NCBI GenBank assembly: GCA_032622095.1
Contig: CP136069.1
Location: forward strand, 18,365,326-18,429,325
DNA: 64,000 bases
Source: Siphonodentalium dalli
Lineage: Eukaryota > Mollusca > Scaphopoda > Gadilida > Siphonodentaliidae
Reading direction: 5' to 3'
The position numbers and the translations under genes were made by a program. Numbering within the stretch: position 1 is the stretch's first letter; the number at the start of each line of letters is the position of its first letter. The notes below the pieces were generated by a model. That model made no database searches. It was not told the origin of the DNA and worked only from the letters and a program-made list of their open reading frames with translations. Shown one piece after another: positions 33,402-43,512 of the stretch.

Positions 33402-34089
33402 ACGTCAATAACACACGTGCTTCTCAGGGGGGAGTCAATAACACACGTGCTTCTCAAGGGGGAGTCAATAACACACGTGCTTCTCAGGGGGGAGTCAATA
33501 ACACACGTGCTTCTCAGGGGGGAGTCAATAACACACGTGCTTCTCAGGGGGGAGTCAATAACACACGTGCTTCTCAAGGGGGAGTCAATAACACACGTGC
33601 TTCTCAGGGGGGAGTCAATAACACACGTGCTTCTCAGGGGGAGTCAATAACACACGTGCCTCTCATGGGGAGTCAATAACACACGTGCTTCTCAGGGGGG
33701 AGTCAATAACACACGTGCTTCTCAGGGGGAGTCTATAACACACGTGCTTCTCAGGGGGGAGTCAATAACACACGTGCTTCTCAGGGGGGAGTCAATAACA
33801 CACGTGCTTCTCAGGGGGGAGTCAATAACACACGTGCTTCTCAGGGGGGAGTCAATAACACACGTGCTTCTCATGGGGAGTCTATAACACACGTACTTCT
33901 CAGGGGGAGTCAATAACACACGTGCTTCTCAGGGGGGGGGAGTCAATAACACACGTGCTTCTCAGGGGAGTCAATAACACACGTGCTTCTCAGGGGGGAG
34001 TCAATAACACACGTGCTTCTCAGGGGGAGTCAATAACACACGTGCTTCTCAGGGGGAGTCAATAACACACGTGCTTCTCAGGGGGGAGT
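33402..34089 (+). repeat. 30-bp minisatellite with CACGTG in each unit, ~22-23 units
   Basis: The unit is 'agtcaataacacacgtgctt' plus 'ctcagggggg'. The length varies by a few G (28-33 bp), and occasional 'tctataac' and 'ctcatggg' variants occur. Almost every unit has the palindromic E-box CACGTG. Open frames on both strands are products of a 30-bp period, which is divisible by three. Confidence 0.95.
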
Positions 34090-34560
34090 CGGAAAAAATT
34101 TGCAGGCACGTATGCTGATTTTTGACTTTCGACCCTTGTTGTGACCCACCCACCCCCGCGTCCAAATTTTTTTCCGTTTTCGGCAGTTTTTTCCGACCAT
34201 TTTTGGACACCCACCCCCTTTTAACACTAACACAGAGATTTGCAGGGAGAAATTCACTGTAAACAGCTGTATATGAATTTATGTGCATACTATTAGTCAT
34301 GGATGTTAACATTGACATGGAAATAGGAACAAGTCATTTTGGGGTCATTCGGTCAAAAAAAAACATGGCTGCCAGCAGCCATATTGGATTTAAAAATTCA
34401 ATCCATTAGCATGGGCTACAGGCTATACTGTTTGTTTGATCATCATGAAATTTGTCATTTATGTTAATATTGACATATAGATGTGTTTTAAACCAAACTC
34501 ATTGCAAAAACGACCACCCACCCACCCCGACATACGTGCCCGGAAAAAAACTTTTTTCCA
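34090..34560 (+). repeat. Repeat C with C-rich blocks
   Basis: Contains 'cacccacccccgcg', then 'tggggtcattcggtcaaa' and 'catggctgccagcagcca', then 'ctgtttgtttgatcatcatg' and 'accccgacatacgtgcc'. Pieces recur at 53860-53962 (C-rich part) and 58848-59140 (the 'catggc..ccagcagcca' part, in tandem). Confidence 0.6.
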
Positions 34561-35297
34561 CCCCCTGTGCTGCTTCTTGCTAAAAGAAAATAGGCTGGAT
34601 TTAGGGGCTATTTAATTGAAGGAAAATGCTCTGCATGACATCGATTTAATTTCTGTTTTTGTTCCAACAGCTAGAGAATAGATTTTTATTCATGTGACCT
34701 GCCATTGTCAGGATACATCTAATATCGCCATTGAAATCAAAAGTTAGCAAACAAAGGCAGTGTGTGTCTATTGGAGTTATTAAGTAGTTTCTAACTAACA
34801 TACCTCATTTAATTGATGTGGAGGTTGGTATGGAAGTGGTGCACATACGTCACGATGTGTGGGGACTGTAATGTCATGGTTTGATCATTTCCTTCAATTG
34901 CCGTGGATTTGCCAATATCAACGAATAAAGGATATGACGTTGTCCAACTTCCGATTAAATATCCTGATGATAATATTATTTGGGACGGTTATTTACATTC
35001 CCATGCGTAGTCATGGTGATAGCACATTGCGCATAACTTTTGGAGAAGATAATCTCTAAGTGAAATGTCCTTGTTGGGACAATGTTGATTGGGTCACATT
35101 TTATTTAGACATTACTCAATCAGCGATATCATCAGACAACCCTTGACCAGAAGATTTACTATGCTCACACCAAACTGCAAGGCAGAGTTCAGTCCCCTGC
35201 TTCGCTGATCTGACCGCTGCCATCACGTACACATAAAGTGAGGAAAGCACTCATTGTTTTATTTAAGATTGTTGCATTATTCCGAGAAACTGAACTG
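34561..35297. other. No supported feature
   Basis: Only a 66-codon frame (34859-35059) without motifs. Confidence 0.3.
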
Positions 35298-35301
35298 TTA
35301 A

Positions 35302-36348
35302 AGGCCAACCTAATTTTCGAGTCACCAATTATATTTTCTATAGTGACTTGATAATGTTTTAATAACAATCTATGCCATAAATTATGATTAAAATACTATG
35401 ATTTATCACCATTTGAAACGTCTGTGTCTCAGAAGGTGCCCATAGAGAAATAGAAAACAGCTGAAATCATAGAAAGATTCCCCGTTTGGCTCCCAGAATG
35501 CAACAGAATTCAAACTAAAGATGAATTTTCAATGTAACGGGAATAACTTTATCTTTAAGATATAGAGTTATTCCTCCTCTATTGAAAATAAAAAAAAATT
35601 TACTACAAACTAGATGACAAAACTCAACAAAAACAATCTAGATGACAAAACTCAACAAAAACAACATGTTCAGAGTTTATTACACCGGATAAGTTGATAA
35701 TACAATGTTATGGAGCTTCCTCTTTCAAATGATATATACCATGGCATATATTTTATATATGTAATCTGGGGGATCGAAAATTAAAGGCACGCGCGGCGTT
35801 CGTTGCAGAAATATTTATATTTGTTCAAATTGCCATCAACAGAAGGAACACCAAGATATATACAGTTACGCTCAAATGCCAAACATAATCAGCGCGTAAA
35901 TAGTATATTGTCGTCAAGACGAACGATGGTGTACGTAAACAAGAGACTGCTCGTGTTACAGAAGCTGTCCTTCTGTTTACATAACACAGCACAATTCTAT
36001 TGGTTAATCACACAAAAATGATATAAACGCTCTTTATTATTTCCATATCAGGAAAACAGTAACAAATAACACTCTTTATGTTTACCATATCCGGATCTAA
36101 ACAAAAGCCATGAAACGCAACGATTTCTTGCTTTTGTTTACATAACAAAGGGGAACAAATTGACAATAACATATTGTTTATGCCATATTTCTGATTGGCA
36201 TACGAACAAAAACTGTCTATATCTTACTATTCCTTCTGTTTATGGCGGTTTTTGACGGAGGTGAATATATTAACAGCATACCCACCGCCAACGGACCGCC
36301 CGTATCTATAACCCACCGCCAACGCCGCCCGTATCTTTAAGTAGGCCT
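35302..36348. mobile_element. AGGCCCACTTAA-type MITE interrupted by another MITE
   Basis: TTAA flanks at 35298-35301 and 36349-36352. The ends are AGGCCAACCTAATTTTCGA and ...TTAAGTAGGCCT. Body 35302-35784 aligns with 7295-7750. At its internal TTAA sits the 552-bp element 35785-36336, after which the last 'gtaggcct' follows. Internal 'tctagatgacaaaactcaac' is duplicated at about 35610-35660. Confidence 0.85.
35785..36336. mobile_element. AGGCACG-type MITE, copy 2, nested
   Basis: Flanked by TTAA at 35781-35784 and 36337-36340. The ends are AGGCACGCGCGGCGTT and AACGCCGCCCGTATCT. It matches 18996-19507 and has an extra partial duplicate 'acccaccgccaacg' near its right end. The host's empty-site sequence at 7751 confirms the boundaries. 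Confidence 0.88.
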
Positions 36349-36394
36349 TTAACAAGCCTTAGTTTTATACGACTTTCGTATTTATGTCGACATA

Positions 36395-36537
36395 CAGTAA
36401 TGCTCTAAGTAATCGACTTCTTAACCACAGGGGAGAGCTTTCCGATGAATCGCAACAATCCATATTTCCGACTAAATTCTGAAAAGTTACCCATAATTCT
36501 TCTGTGGTTAAGAAGTCGATTACTTAGAGCATTACTG
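36395..36537. mobile_element. Tc1/mariner-type MITE, 143 bp
   Basis: TA flanks (36393-36394, 36538-36539) surround ends CAGTAATGCTCTAAGTAATC and its exact complement, with arms of about 31 bp ('gacttcttaaccacag' next). A TA duplication and a CAGT start fit Tc1/mariner non-autonomous elements. The relative at 56470-56681 has diverged ends. Confidence 0.85.
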
Positions 36538-36779
36538 TAATTATACGTAATTTATTAAACAGCGGTTCATCTCTGCTCTGATTGTCCAGATGGCACAGAT
36601 GATAGGGGGCCAGCTTTAATTGAGTTGACATATTTGAAGTCCGAAATCGATATGGGAGAATGAGTTGATTGTCAATAATTGATCAAATATCTTTGTCCAC
36701 ACGCAAAGATACTTTGCGACCTTGAAAATAGAATAGAGGCGTGTCCGAACATAAAACTGTCACTTTGTGGTTATTTGCT

Positions 36780-37145
36780 AGATCATGTCATGAATCTGAG
36801 AATCTCTACTCTTAGCGACACACTGGAGATCATTTCCACCAGTACAAAACCTTGGAACTTTTTGAAGTTTTGACAGGGACCCTTATAAAGTCAAAACAAT
36901 AACGCAGGGAATATATTTCTTTGTTATCATCTGTTCCTTAATAATGTACTACACCGCAGGTGAAGGTCCCAACTCGAAATTTCGCGATTTGAGTGACTTT
37001 GTGAGCGATTTTGCTTTGCGTCGTGTACAATTATGGAATTTCTCATGGGTAATTAATTATTCAATGTTTATTGCGATGTCGGCTCACAAAAGTCACGGAT
37101 AAGCATGCAATTCTAGTAGAGTAGAGATTCGTGACATGCTATAGT
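36780..37145. mobile_element. Inverted-repeat element, TCATGTCATGAATCTC type, copy 1
   Basis: The left end 'gatcatgtcatgaatctgag' and 'aatctctactct' pairs with 'agagtagagattcgtgacat' at about 37118-37140. It shares 'ggaactttttgaagttttga' with the copy at 59801-60316. Confidence 0.6.
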
Positions 37146-37387
37146 TATTTGCTACCTTGAAAATAGAGCACGGGCGTGTCCTTGCATAGAGTTGTTCTTA
37201 TAAACGTCATTATTTGTAATCGGTCATATATATTGATTACTGGAATAAACAACTGCAGAGTGTAAGGCATAATTAGTGTTTTCTGATGAAATTGCACAGT
37301 TTAAAGACGTATAAAGCCGAATCAAATATTTATAACCGCGAAGACGAAGCCATTAAAACAGTTTGTGATTCGTCATAGTGCATTTAA

Positions 37388-37650
37388 CCCTTTCTACACG
37401 AAATGGATTATCCCAGTCAGTTAAAAAGTGTACATCTGATTGGTCTATTATTGATTTGGAGGAATGTTAAAGTGACAAAAGCATAAGACAGATAAATAAA
37501 TGTGCAGAAGGAGTCCCATTTATTGAGGGAAATGTTTACATAATAAGTTCAACGAACGACATGCACATGGTATGATCAATTGTTGAACTTATTACCTAAA
37601 CATTTTCTGTGGGATAACTACTCGTCAATGATGCTTTAATATAGAGAGGG
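37388..37650. mobile_element. CCCTTTCTA-type MITE, complete, progenitor of adjacent array
   Basis: A 263-bp element between TTAA at 37384-37387 and TTAA at 37651-37654. End B is CCCTTTCTACACGAAATGGA and end A is the complement of CCCTCTCTATATTAAAGCAT. A central hairpin carries 'ataataagttcaacgaacg' against 'attgttgaacttattac'. The last ~68 bp of the element are repeated about 19 times immediately to its right. Confidence 0.85.
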
Positions 37651-38945
37651 TTAAACTTATTATATGAACATTTCTATGGAATAACTACTCAACAATGATG
37701 CTTTAATATAGAAAGGGTTAAACTTATTATATGAACATTTCCTATGGGATAACTACTCGTCAATGATGCTTTAATATAGAAATGGTTAAACTTATTATAT
37801 GAACATTTCCTATGGGATAACTACTCGTCAATGATGCTTTAATATAGAAAGGGTTAAACTTATTATATGAACATTTCCTATGTGATAACTTCTCATCAAT
37901 GATGCTTTAATATAGAAAGGGTTAAACTTATTATATGAACATTTCCTATGGGATAACTACTCTTCAATGATGCTTTAATATAGAAAGAGTAAAACTTATT
38001 ATATGAACATTTCCTATGTGATAACTACTCGTCAATGATGCTTTAATATAGAAAGAGTAAAACTTATTATATGAACATTTCCTATGTGATAACTACTCGT
38101 CAATGATGCTTTAATATAGAAAGAGTAAAACTTATTATATGAACATTTCCTATGTGATAACTACTCGTCAATGATGCTTTAATATAGAAAGAGTAAAACT
38201 TATTATATGAACACTTCCTATGGGATAACTACTCGTCAATGATGCTTTAATATAGAGAGGGTTAAACTTATTATATGAAAACTTCCTATGGAATAACTAC
38301 TCAACAATGATGCTTTAATATAGAGAGGGTTAAACTTATTATCTGATCATTTCATATTGGATAACTGCTCACCAATGATGATTTAGCTTATAAAGGGTTA
38401 AACTTTTTATCTAACCATTTCCTATTGGGTAACTGCTCACCAATGATGATTTAGCATAGAAAGGGTTAAACTTATTATCAGAACATTTCCTATGGGATAA
38501 CTGCTCACCAATGATGATTTATCATAGAAAGGGTTCAACTTATTATCAGAACATTTCCTATGGGATAACTACTCATCGATGATGATTTAGTATAGAAAGG
38601 TTTAAACTTATTATCTGAACATTTCCTATGGGATGACCACTCAATGATGATTTAGTATAGCAAAGGTTAAACTTATTATCTGAACATTTCCTATGGGATA
38701 ACTACTCGTCAATGGTGCTTTAGTATAGAAATGGTTAAACTTATTATCTGAACATTTCCTATTGGATAACTATTCACCAATGGTGCTTTAATATAGAATG
38801 GGTTAAACTTATTATCTGACATTTCCTAAGGGATAACTACTCATCAATGATGCTTTAGTATAGAAAGAGTTAAACTTATTAGTTGAACATTTCCTATGGG
38901 ATAACTACTCAGCAATGATGCTTTAGTATAGAGAGGATTAGAATT
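37651..38945 (+). repeat. 68-bp satellite array, ~19 units, made of MITE ends
   Basis: The unit is 'ttaaacttattatatgaac', 'atttcctatgggataactac', 'tcgtcaatgatgctttaata', 'tagaaaggg'. Units toward the right are more diverged ('ctcaccaatgatgatttagc'). Each unit carries a full MITE right terminus plus its TTAA. The same segment exists singly at 5.6, 9.1 and 23.7 kb. Confidence 0.95.
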
Positions 38946-39337
38946 TGTAATTATATTTGGACACCGAAATAAAATAATACTTATACTCACATCTCAGTGA
39001 AATATTGTCAACCTGAAAATACATTTTAGTTAGAAATATCGTGGCAACTCTTTGGCCATAACGGCGCGTGCTGTATCGAATTTCCTTCACTCACATGGGA
39101 ACGGACTTCAGAATACAAGGCCACCCTGTGGGTGGGCGGGTCTGAGCGTCGATACCAGATTTTTCCAATGCCATGTAATATTTTTTCCAAATCCATGTTT
39201 AAATATAAAAGATGACTGCTAAAACATCGTAAGGGTCGGGTGTTAGATGAAATGTGAATAATCTTTGGTTTATTCACGAAAGGGGTGAAAGATATCCACA
39301 TTCTATAGGTATGTTCAGTTGCCGTAGGGGAGAATAA

Positions 39338-39814
39338 CCCTTTCAGTGCCAGGGGCCGATCTCATCGGCCCTAATTTACGGTCTGTAAAATCGGCCCTAA
39401 AAAAAATTAAAAAAAATAAAAATAAAAATTATATATATATTTTTTTGTTGGTTGAATTTTTTTTTTGGGTATGCTTAAGCATGCTATAGCGAATTTAAAA
39501 ACAAACTGAATAAAACCTTAGGGGCATGTTATAACTCAAAACTATCACCAAGTATTCATAGTAATAATTTTGATGCCCATGAAAAACGTAAGATTCCCTG
39601 GCACTAAACCTACAAAATAAGTCTGTTAAAGAATATAAGAAAAAATTATTAAAATTGTAAAAAACATTTATTTTAAAAAAATGATGAAAATTTGTTAGGC
39701 CAATGCATTCTCTTATATATGGGAGGCGACCTATGGTCGACTCGGATATATAAGAGAATGCATTGGCACAGGGTATATGGGTTGATACAAAAATTGGACC
39801 TGGCACTCAAAGGG
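39338..39814. mobile_element. CCCTTTCAGTGCC-type MITE, copy 1, with one 67-bp palindrome
   Basis: The ends are CCCTTTCAGTGCCAGGGGCC and ...GGACCTGGCACTCAAAGGG. The flanks are ATAA and TGAA, a decayed TTAA. It contains 'ggccgatctcatcggccc', an A-rich tract, and the 67-bp near-palindrome at 39700-39766. The sister copy on the other strand is at 60960-61440. Confidence 0.82.
39700..39766 (-). repeat. 67-bp near-palindrome
   Basis: Starts CCAATGCATTCTCTTATATA and ends with its complement. The centre is GGCGACCTATGGTCGACT, with the G/A mismatch that marks reverse orientation. This copy also has two private changes (gggagg, ctcgga). Confidence 0.9.
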
Positions 39815-40410
39815 TGAAGACATCTTTCGAATAAAGCCACCTGTGCATGTGTGTAGTTGGACAAATGGTGATATATACTTTAATGTATAAGGCATCTATA
39901 ATATGCGAGTAACGTATCTGTAGATATTGTATATACATTTAGCCGCATGTAAGTCTTTCCGATGTTAATGTGCAATCTCCTAGAGTTGATCCCAATTTTA
40001 TTTGTCCACAATATTCTGCTGTGAAATGTGCATATGTATCCCATTGATGGCCGTTCGCATTAGACACGGAACAAGATGCTGTGATTGATCTAACTCAAAG
40101 ACGCCTTAAAGGGATGATCATTAAGAGTCGCTGTTGTTTAACTTGTCTGGCCGACGATGAGAGTATTATTGTACTTTTAGATGTCAATTGGCCTAAGATT
40201 GCAGGGTGTGCAATGCGATGGGCCTCGTGTGGACCAAGACTACGGTTATGGGCAATTACAAGTTAGTCTCAAAAGGGGACCCGCGGCATTTTTGGTAACT
40301 GTTGCAACTGTTGTACATTTACGATTCTACTGGGCCATTATTACCATTATGCGGCGCACTCGTTCCCAGCTATATGCATTGGGGTTTGTTCACTTTAAGT
40401 ACCGGATATG
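39815..40410. other. No supported feature
   Basis: Two overlapping short plus-strand frames (40081-40266, 40181-40486). The second runs into the hairpin at 40414. No motif. Confidence 0.3.
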
Positions 40411-40413
40411 GCT

Positions 40414-40860
40414 TCGCTCTGTACATTATTTCAGCGAATGGATCGATCGAGGCCGCAGGCCGAGATCGTTCCATTCGCTGAAATAATGAACAGTTTGAAG
40501 CTATTATCCGAGTAAAACAGCAGCATTGTACAATCCAAACCGTCACCTCTGATCAGAATGGATTAACCAAACATTGTGTCATGACACCTGAGTTGTACGT
40601 ATACAGGATAACATAGAAGTAGAGTGAGTGGTTCGGGGGGCTAGTACGTATACAGGATTATCCTGTCAGGATAACAGTTGAAAACTGCACATTATTTCAG
40701 TGAATGGATTGTTCCATTCGCTGAAATAATGTACAGTTTTCAGCTATTATCCGACTTACAACATGGACGAGTCCATTTGTTTGAAGCGTCACCTCTTATC
40801 TGAATGGATTACCCCGAAATTGGGTCAAGACACCCGAGTTGTACCATGTGTTTGGCATCC
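40414..40860 (+). repeat. Duplicated ~200-bp unit, each with a foldback
   Basis: The units at 40414-40620 and 40685-40860 share 'cattatttcagcgaatgga' with its complement (a hairpin), then 'agctattatccga', 'cgtcacctctgatc' and 'acacctgagttgtac'. The first hairpin has a longer centre containing 'ggccgcaggcc'. Confidence 0.8.
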
Positions 40861-41466
40861 ACTCGCTCATTGACTGCAGGGATGGCGTGACGTATTAACC
40901 GATTGTCAACTTAATGAACAGGTAGTACCCCATTGCGTTCTTGACCGTTGAATGCACACGACGTACCGAATATGGGCGCCTTCTGAGATATATTTAATGA
41001 ATATCCTCGGCGTTTTTGCCCTTACATTTCGGCAATGGTATTAAATTAATTATTGATGAGCCATATTTCTGATATGTCGGCGAATTATAAATCGAATGAC
41101 TGATTGGTGTGCGCGGTATGCCTAATTGGAGATTTCGCGATCTTGCAGATTGAGATCGCTATATTGAAGATCGGAGGAATAAATTTACAAGTAAATTACT
41201 ATATTAGTTTAGGTATTGTTGTGAGGAGGTGCTACAACATGCCACCCAGGAACTAGCTAAATTAGATTCGAGAAAAATTAACAGTTGAAAATGCAATGCC
41301 TACGTGAAACGACATGTCTGGAATTTTAAGTTAAACACCCACCACCCCCAACCGAGTGACGAGGCTTTATATGTGTATCATTCTGTCATGGCTAGCAATC
41401 GACCAGAGCGATATGTGACCCGCCATATCAAATCCAGTCGTAAGTCGGGATTTTGTTTACCCTGTG

Positions 41467-41533
41467 CCAATGCATTCTCTTATATATGCGAGTCGACCAT
41501 TGGTCGCCTCGCATATATAAGAGAATGCATTGG
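41467..41533 (+). repeat. 67-bp near-palindrome
   Basis: Forward orientation, centre GTCGACCATTGGTCGCC with the standard T/C mismatch. Confidence 0.9.
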
Positions 41534-41753
41534 CCTAACAATTTTTTATCATTTTTTTTTAATAAATGTTTCTTACATTTTTTAGGACATAAAATAAAAA
41601 ACATCCATTACCCTGCAGGGAGCCCCACACATATATAGAAGCATATAGAAGAGTGTCGTCTGCTCATGTTTGTCTGGGGCTATGTATGGGTAAAATTATA
41701 AAATTGTTAAAGAATACAAGAAAAAATTATTAAAATTGTAAAAAATTGTTAGG

Positions 41754-41820
41754 CCAATGCATTCTCTTATATATGCGAGACGACCTATGGTCGACTCGCA
41801 TATATAAGAGAATGCATTGG
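41754..41820 (-). repeat. 67-bp near-palindrome
   Basis: Reverse orientation, centre GACGACCTATGGTCGACT (one extra change at the mismatch position). Confidence 0.9.
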
Positions 41821-42335
41821 CACAGGGTAAAAAAAATCCCGACTTACGACTGGATTTGATATGGCGGGTCACATATTATACTTGAAAATCGTTGGTTAGA
41901 TAGCTACATGTATACATGATGGTATCATACATGCAAGTCGTGTCAAATTAAATGGTCAACAGTGAAATAAATGTCAATTAATTTGGATAATAAGCGTGCG
42001 TTATGAAAATAATGGATAGTTGTTTGTAAAATTATATACGATCTCGACAATAACCATCCACTATCCTATAAACTGCACTCGATGAACAAAGGAGTGACGT
42101 CATAGCCATGTTTTAACATGTGGTCGGTCCTGTACAGCCGCTCATTGGCTGCACGTATAGCGTGACATCTTAACCCATTGTGAACTTAATGGACTGGAAG
42201 TACCCAATTGCATTTCCAACCGTTGACTAAACGTGGAGTAACGACAATGGGGTTCTTAATTCTGCGATATATAGAGTTAACCAACAGCTTCGGAGTTTTG
42301 CTCTTACATTTCGCCAATTGTATTCAATTATTTAA

Positions 42336-43245
42336 TATAAGCATGTTGTTGTTGTTGTTGAGATTGGAAGAAATAGAGAATCTTTAACACATTACAAAGA
42401 ACAGGGACGTACGACAGTCTGTGGTTTGGGCGGTTTGTAATCGCCTCAACTTTGGCCAAAATGTTCAACAGCTGGAAATTTCAGGAAAAAATATGATACT
42501 TCTATTTTCAAACCAAAATTTAATGTGAAATGTGTTTTTTAGACTAAAAGACGAATATATTTCAGTAATTTTTTTTTTGCCTGAAATTGGCATTAGATGG
42601 AACTTTCCAACTATCTATGGGTGTTAGATTCGAGATTTCCAACAGTTGGGAAACTTGAAATACCAGTTGGAAAATTACAACCTAAGGCGATTTCCCGGAC
42701 TTGAACATTTTGGTGGGGTTCAAAGTGGGTGCATTTGGAAAAGGTGGACACCCCCTCCCCTAACAGAGAATCATTAGCCACCTCACTGAGAAAGCACCAG
42801 GTGACACAATAACTCGGCACTCAGCGCCCCATATATCATTCAATGTCAGCCTTCTCCGGCTCCATGAGCACGGTTCGATTTTATAAAGTCTCAAACTGCT
42901 ACATTATCTCCACACAGTGTGTTCTGTTATATGTTCACTGATTCGTAAAATCACTTATTTTTCTTCGCTCAATGCATCCTGTCATTATCCGCGCCGTTTT
43001 AATATGCTGCCTCTCGCAAAGTTCAACCATCTATGAAAGAAAAAGTAGTTTTGTGATAAACAGAGTTATGAAAGACGCAATCCCATCGATCCCTGTAAAG
43101 CGAAGTTAATTGACAAATTCGTCATTGATGCGTGCTGACAGAGCTGCATCAAACTACAACGCTTTGTTCCGGTCCCTGCTCAAAAGAACCCGATAATGAT
43201 GCAGACGATGCGTTGCACGCGCTGCCTTGATCGATGCTTATAGGG
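42336..43245. other. No supported feature
   Basis: A (GTT)n run at about 42345-42360, a poly-T stretch near 42570, and one short inverted pair 'tttccaac ... gttggaaa'. No gene. Confidence 0.3.
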
Positions 43246-43512
43246 GAACCTACTGTGAAACAAGCCTTCAAATAGGGTGTCTGTCATTTGCAGAATGAGG
43301 TCCACAGAGGGTGAATTTAGTGATGCTTCCCCGCATAGCGGGCTAGCATCACCAAATTCACCCTCTGGGTACCTCATTCTGCTTACACCTCAGCAGAATG
43401 AGGTTCCCAGAGGGTGAATTTGGTTATGCTACCCCGCATAGCGGGGTAGCATCACTAAATTCACCCTCTGGGGACCTCATTCTGCAAATGACAGACTCAC
43501 TATTGCAATGCC
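43246..43512. mobile_element. Double-palindrome element with CTGTCATTTGCAG ends
   Basis: The outer ends are 'caaatagggtgtctgtcatt' and 'aatgacagactcactattg'. Inside are two successive palindromes, each 'cagaatgagg ... gagggtgaattt ... ccccgcatagcgggctagc ... aaattcaccctctg ... cctcattctg', separated by 'cttacacctcag'. The same interior occurs with other ends at 20958-21232. Confidence 0.8.

Larger units (their letters stand above)
41414..41873. mobile_element. TGTGACCCGCCATATC-type MITE with paired palindromes
   Basis: TA flanks (41412-41413, 41874-41875) and ~42-bp inverted ends: TGTGACCCGCCATATCAAAT, then 'ccagtcgtaagtcggga'. Inside are two 67-bp palindromes (41467-41533, 41754-41820) in opposite orientation, joined to CCCTGTG outward and CCTAACAA inward, around a spacer with 'ctgcagggagccccacac'. 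The frames at 41304-41638 read through the palindromes and are not genes. The TA flank suggests Tc1/mariner-like mobilisation, by inference. Confidence 0.85.
40863..42335 (+). repeat. Old direct duplication flanking a MITE
   Basis: 40863-41055 and 42128-42335 share 'cgctcattgactgca', 'aacttaatg', 'aagtaccc' and 'cttacatttcgcc' with many substitutions. The MITE at 41414-41873 lies between. Confidence 0.6.

Noticed and set aside
33347-34318. Frames encoding repeated RSTCVIDSPL or GESITHVLL units on both strands
   Set aside because: Both strands stay open only because the minisatellite period is 30 bp. No start context or non-repeat domain.
37651-38945. CRISPR-like array of direct repeats
   Set aside because: Units are contiguous 68-bp tandems without unique spacers, in an animal genome with no cas genes.
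41304-41638. 93- and 61-codon frames with CQCILLYMRVDH-type sequence, recurring near 39.7, 55.9, 61.0 and 62.6 kb
   Set aside because: The recurring peptide is the translation of the 67-bp palindrome in different MITEs.
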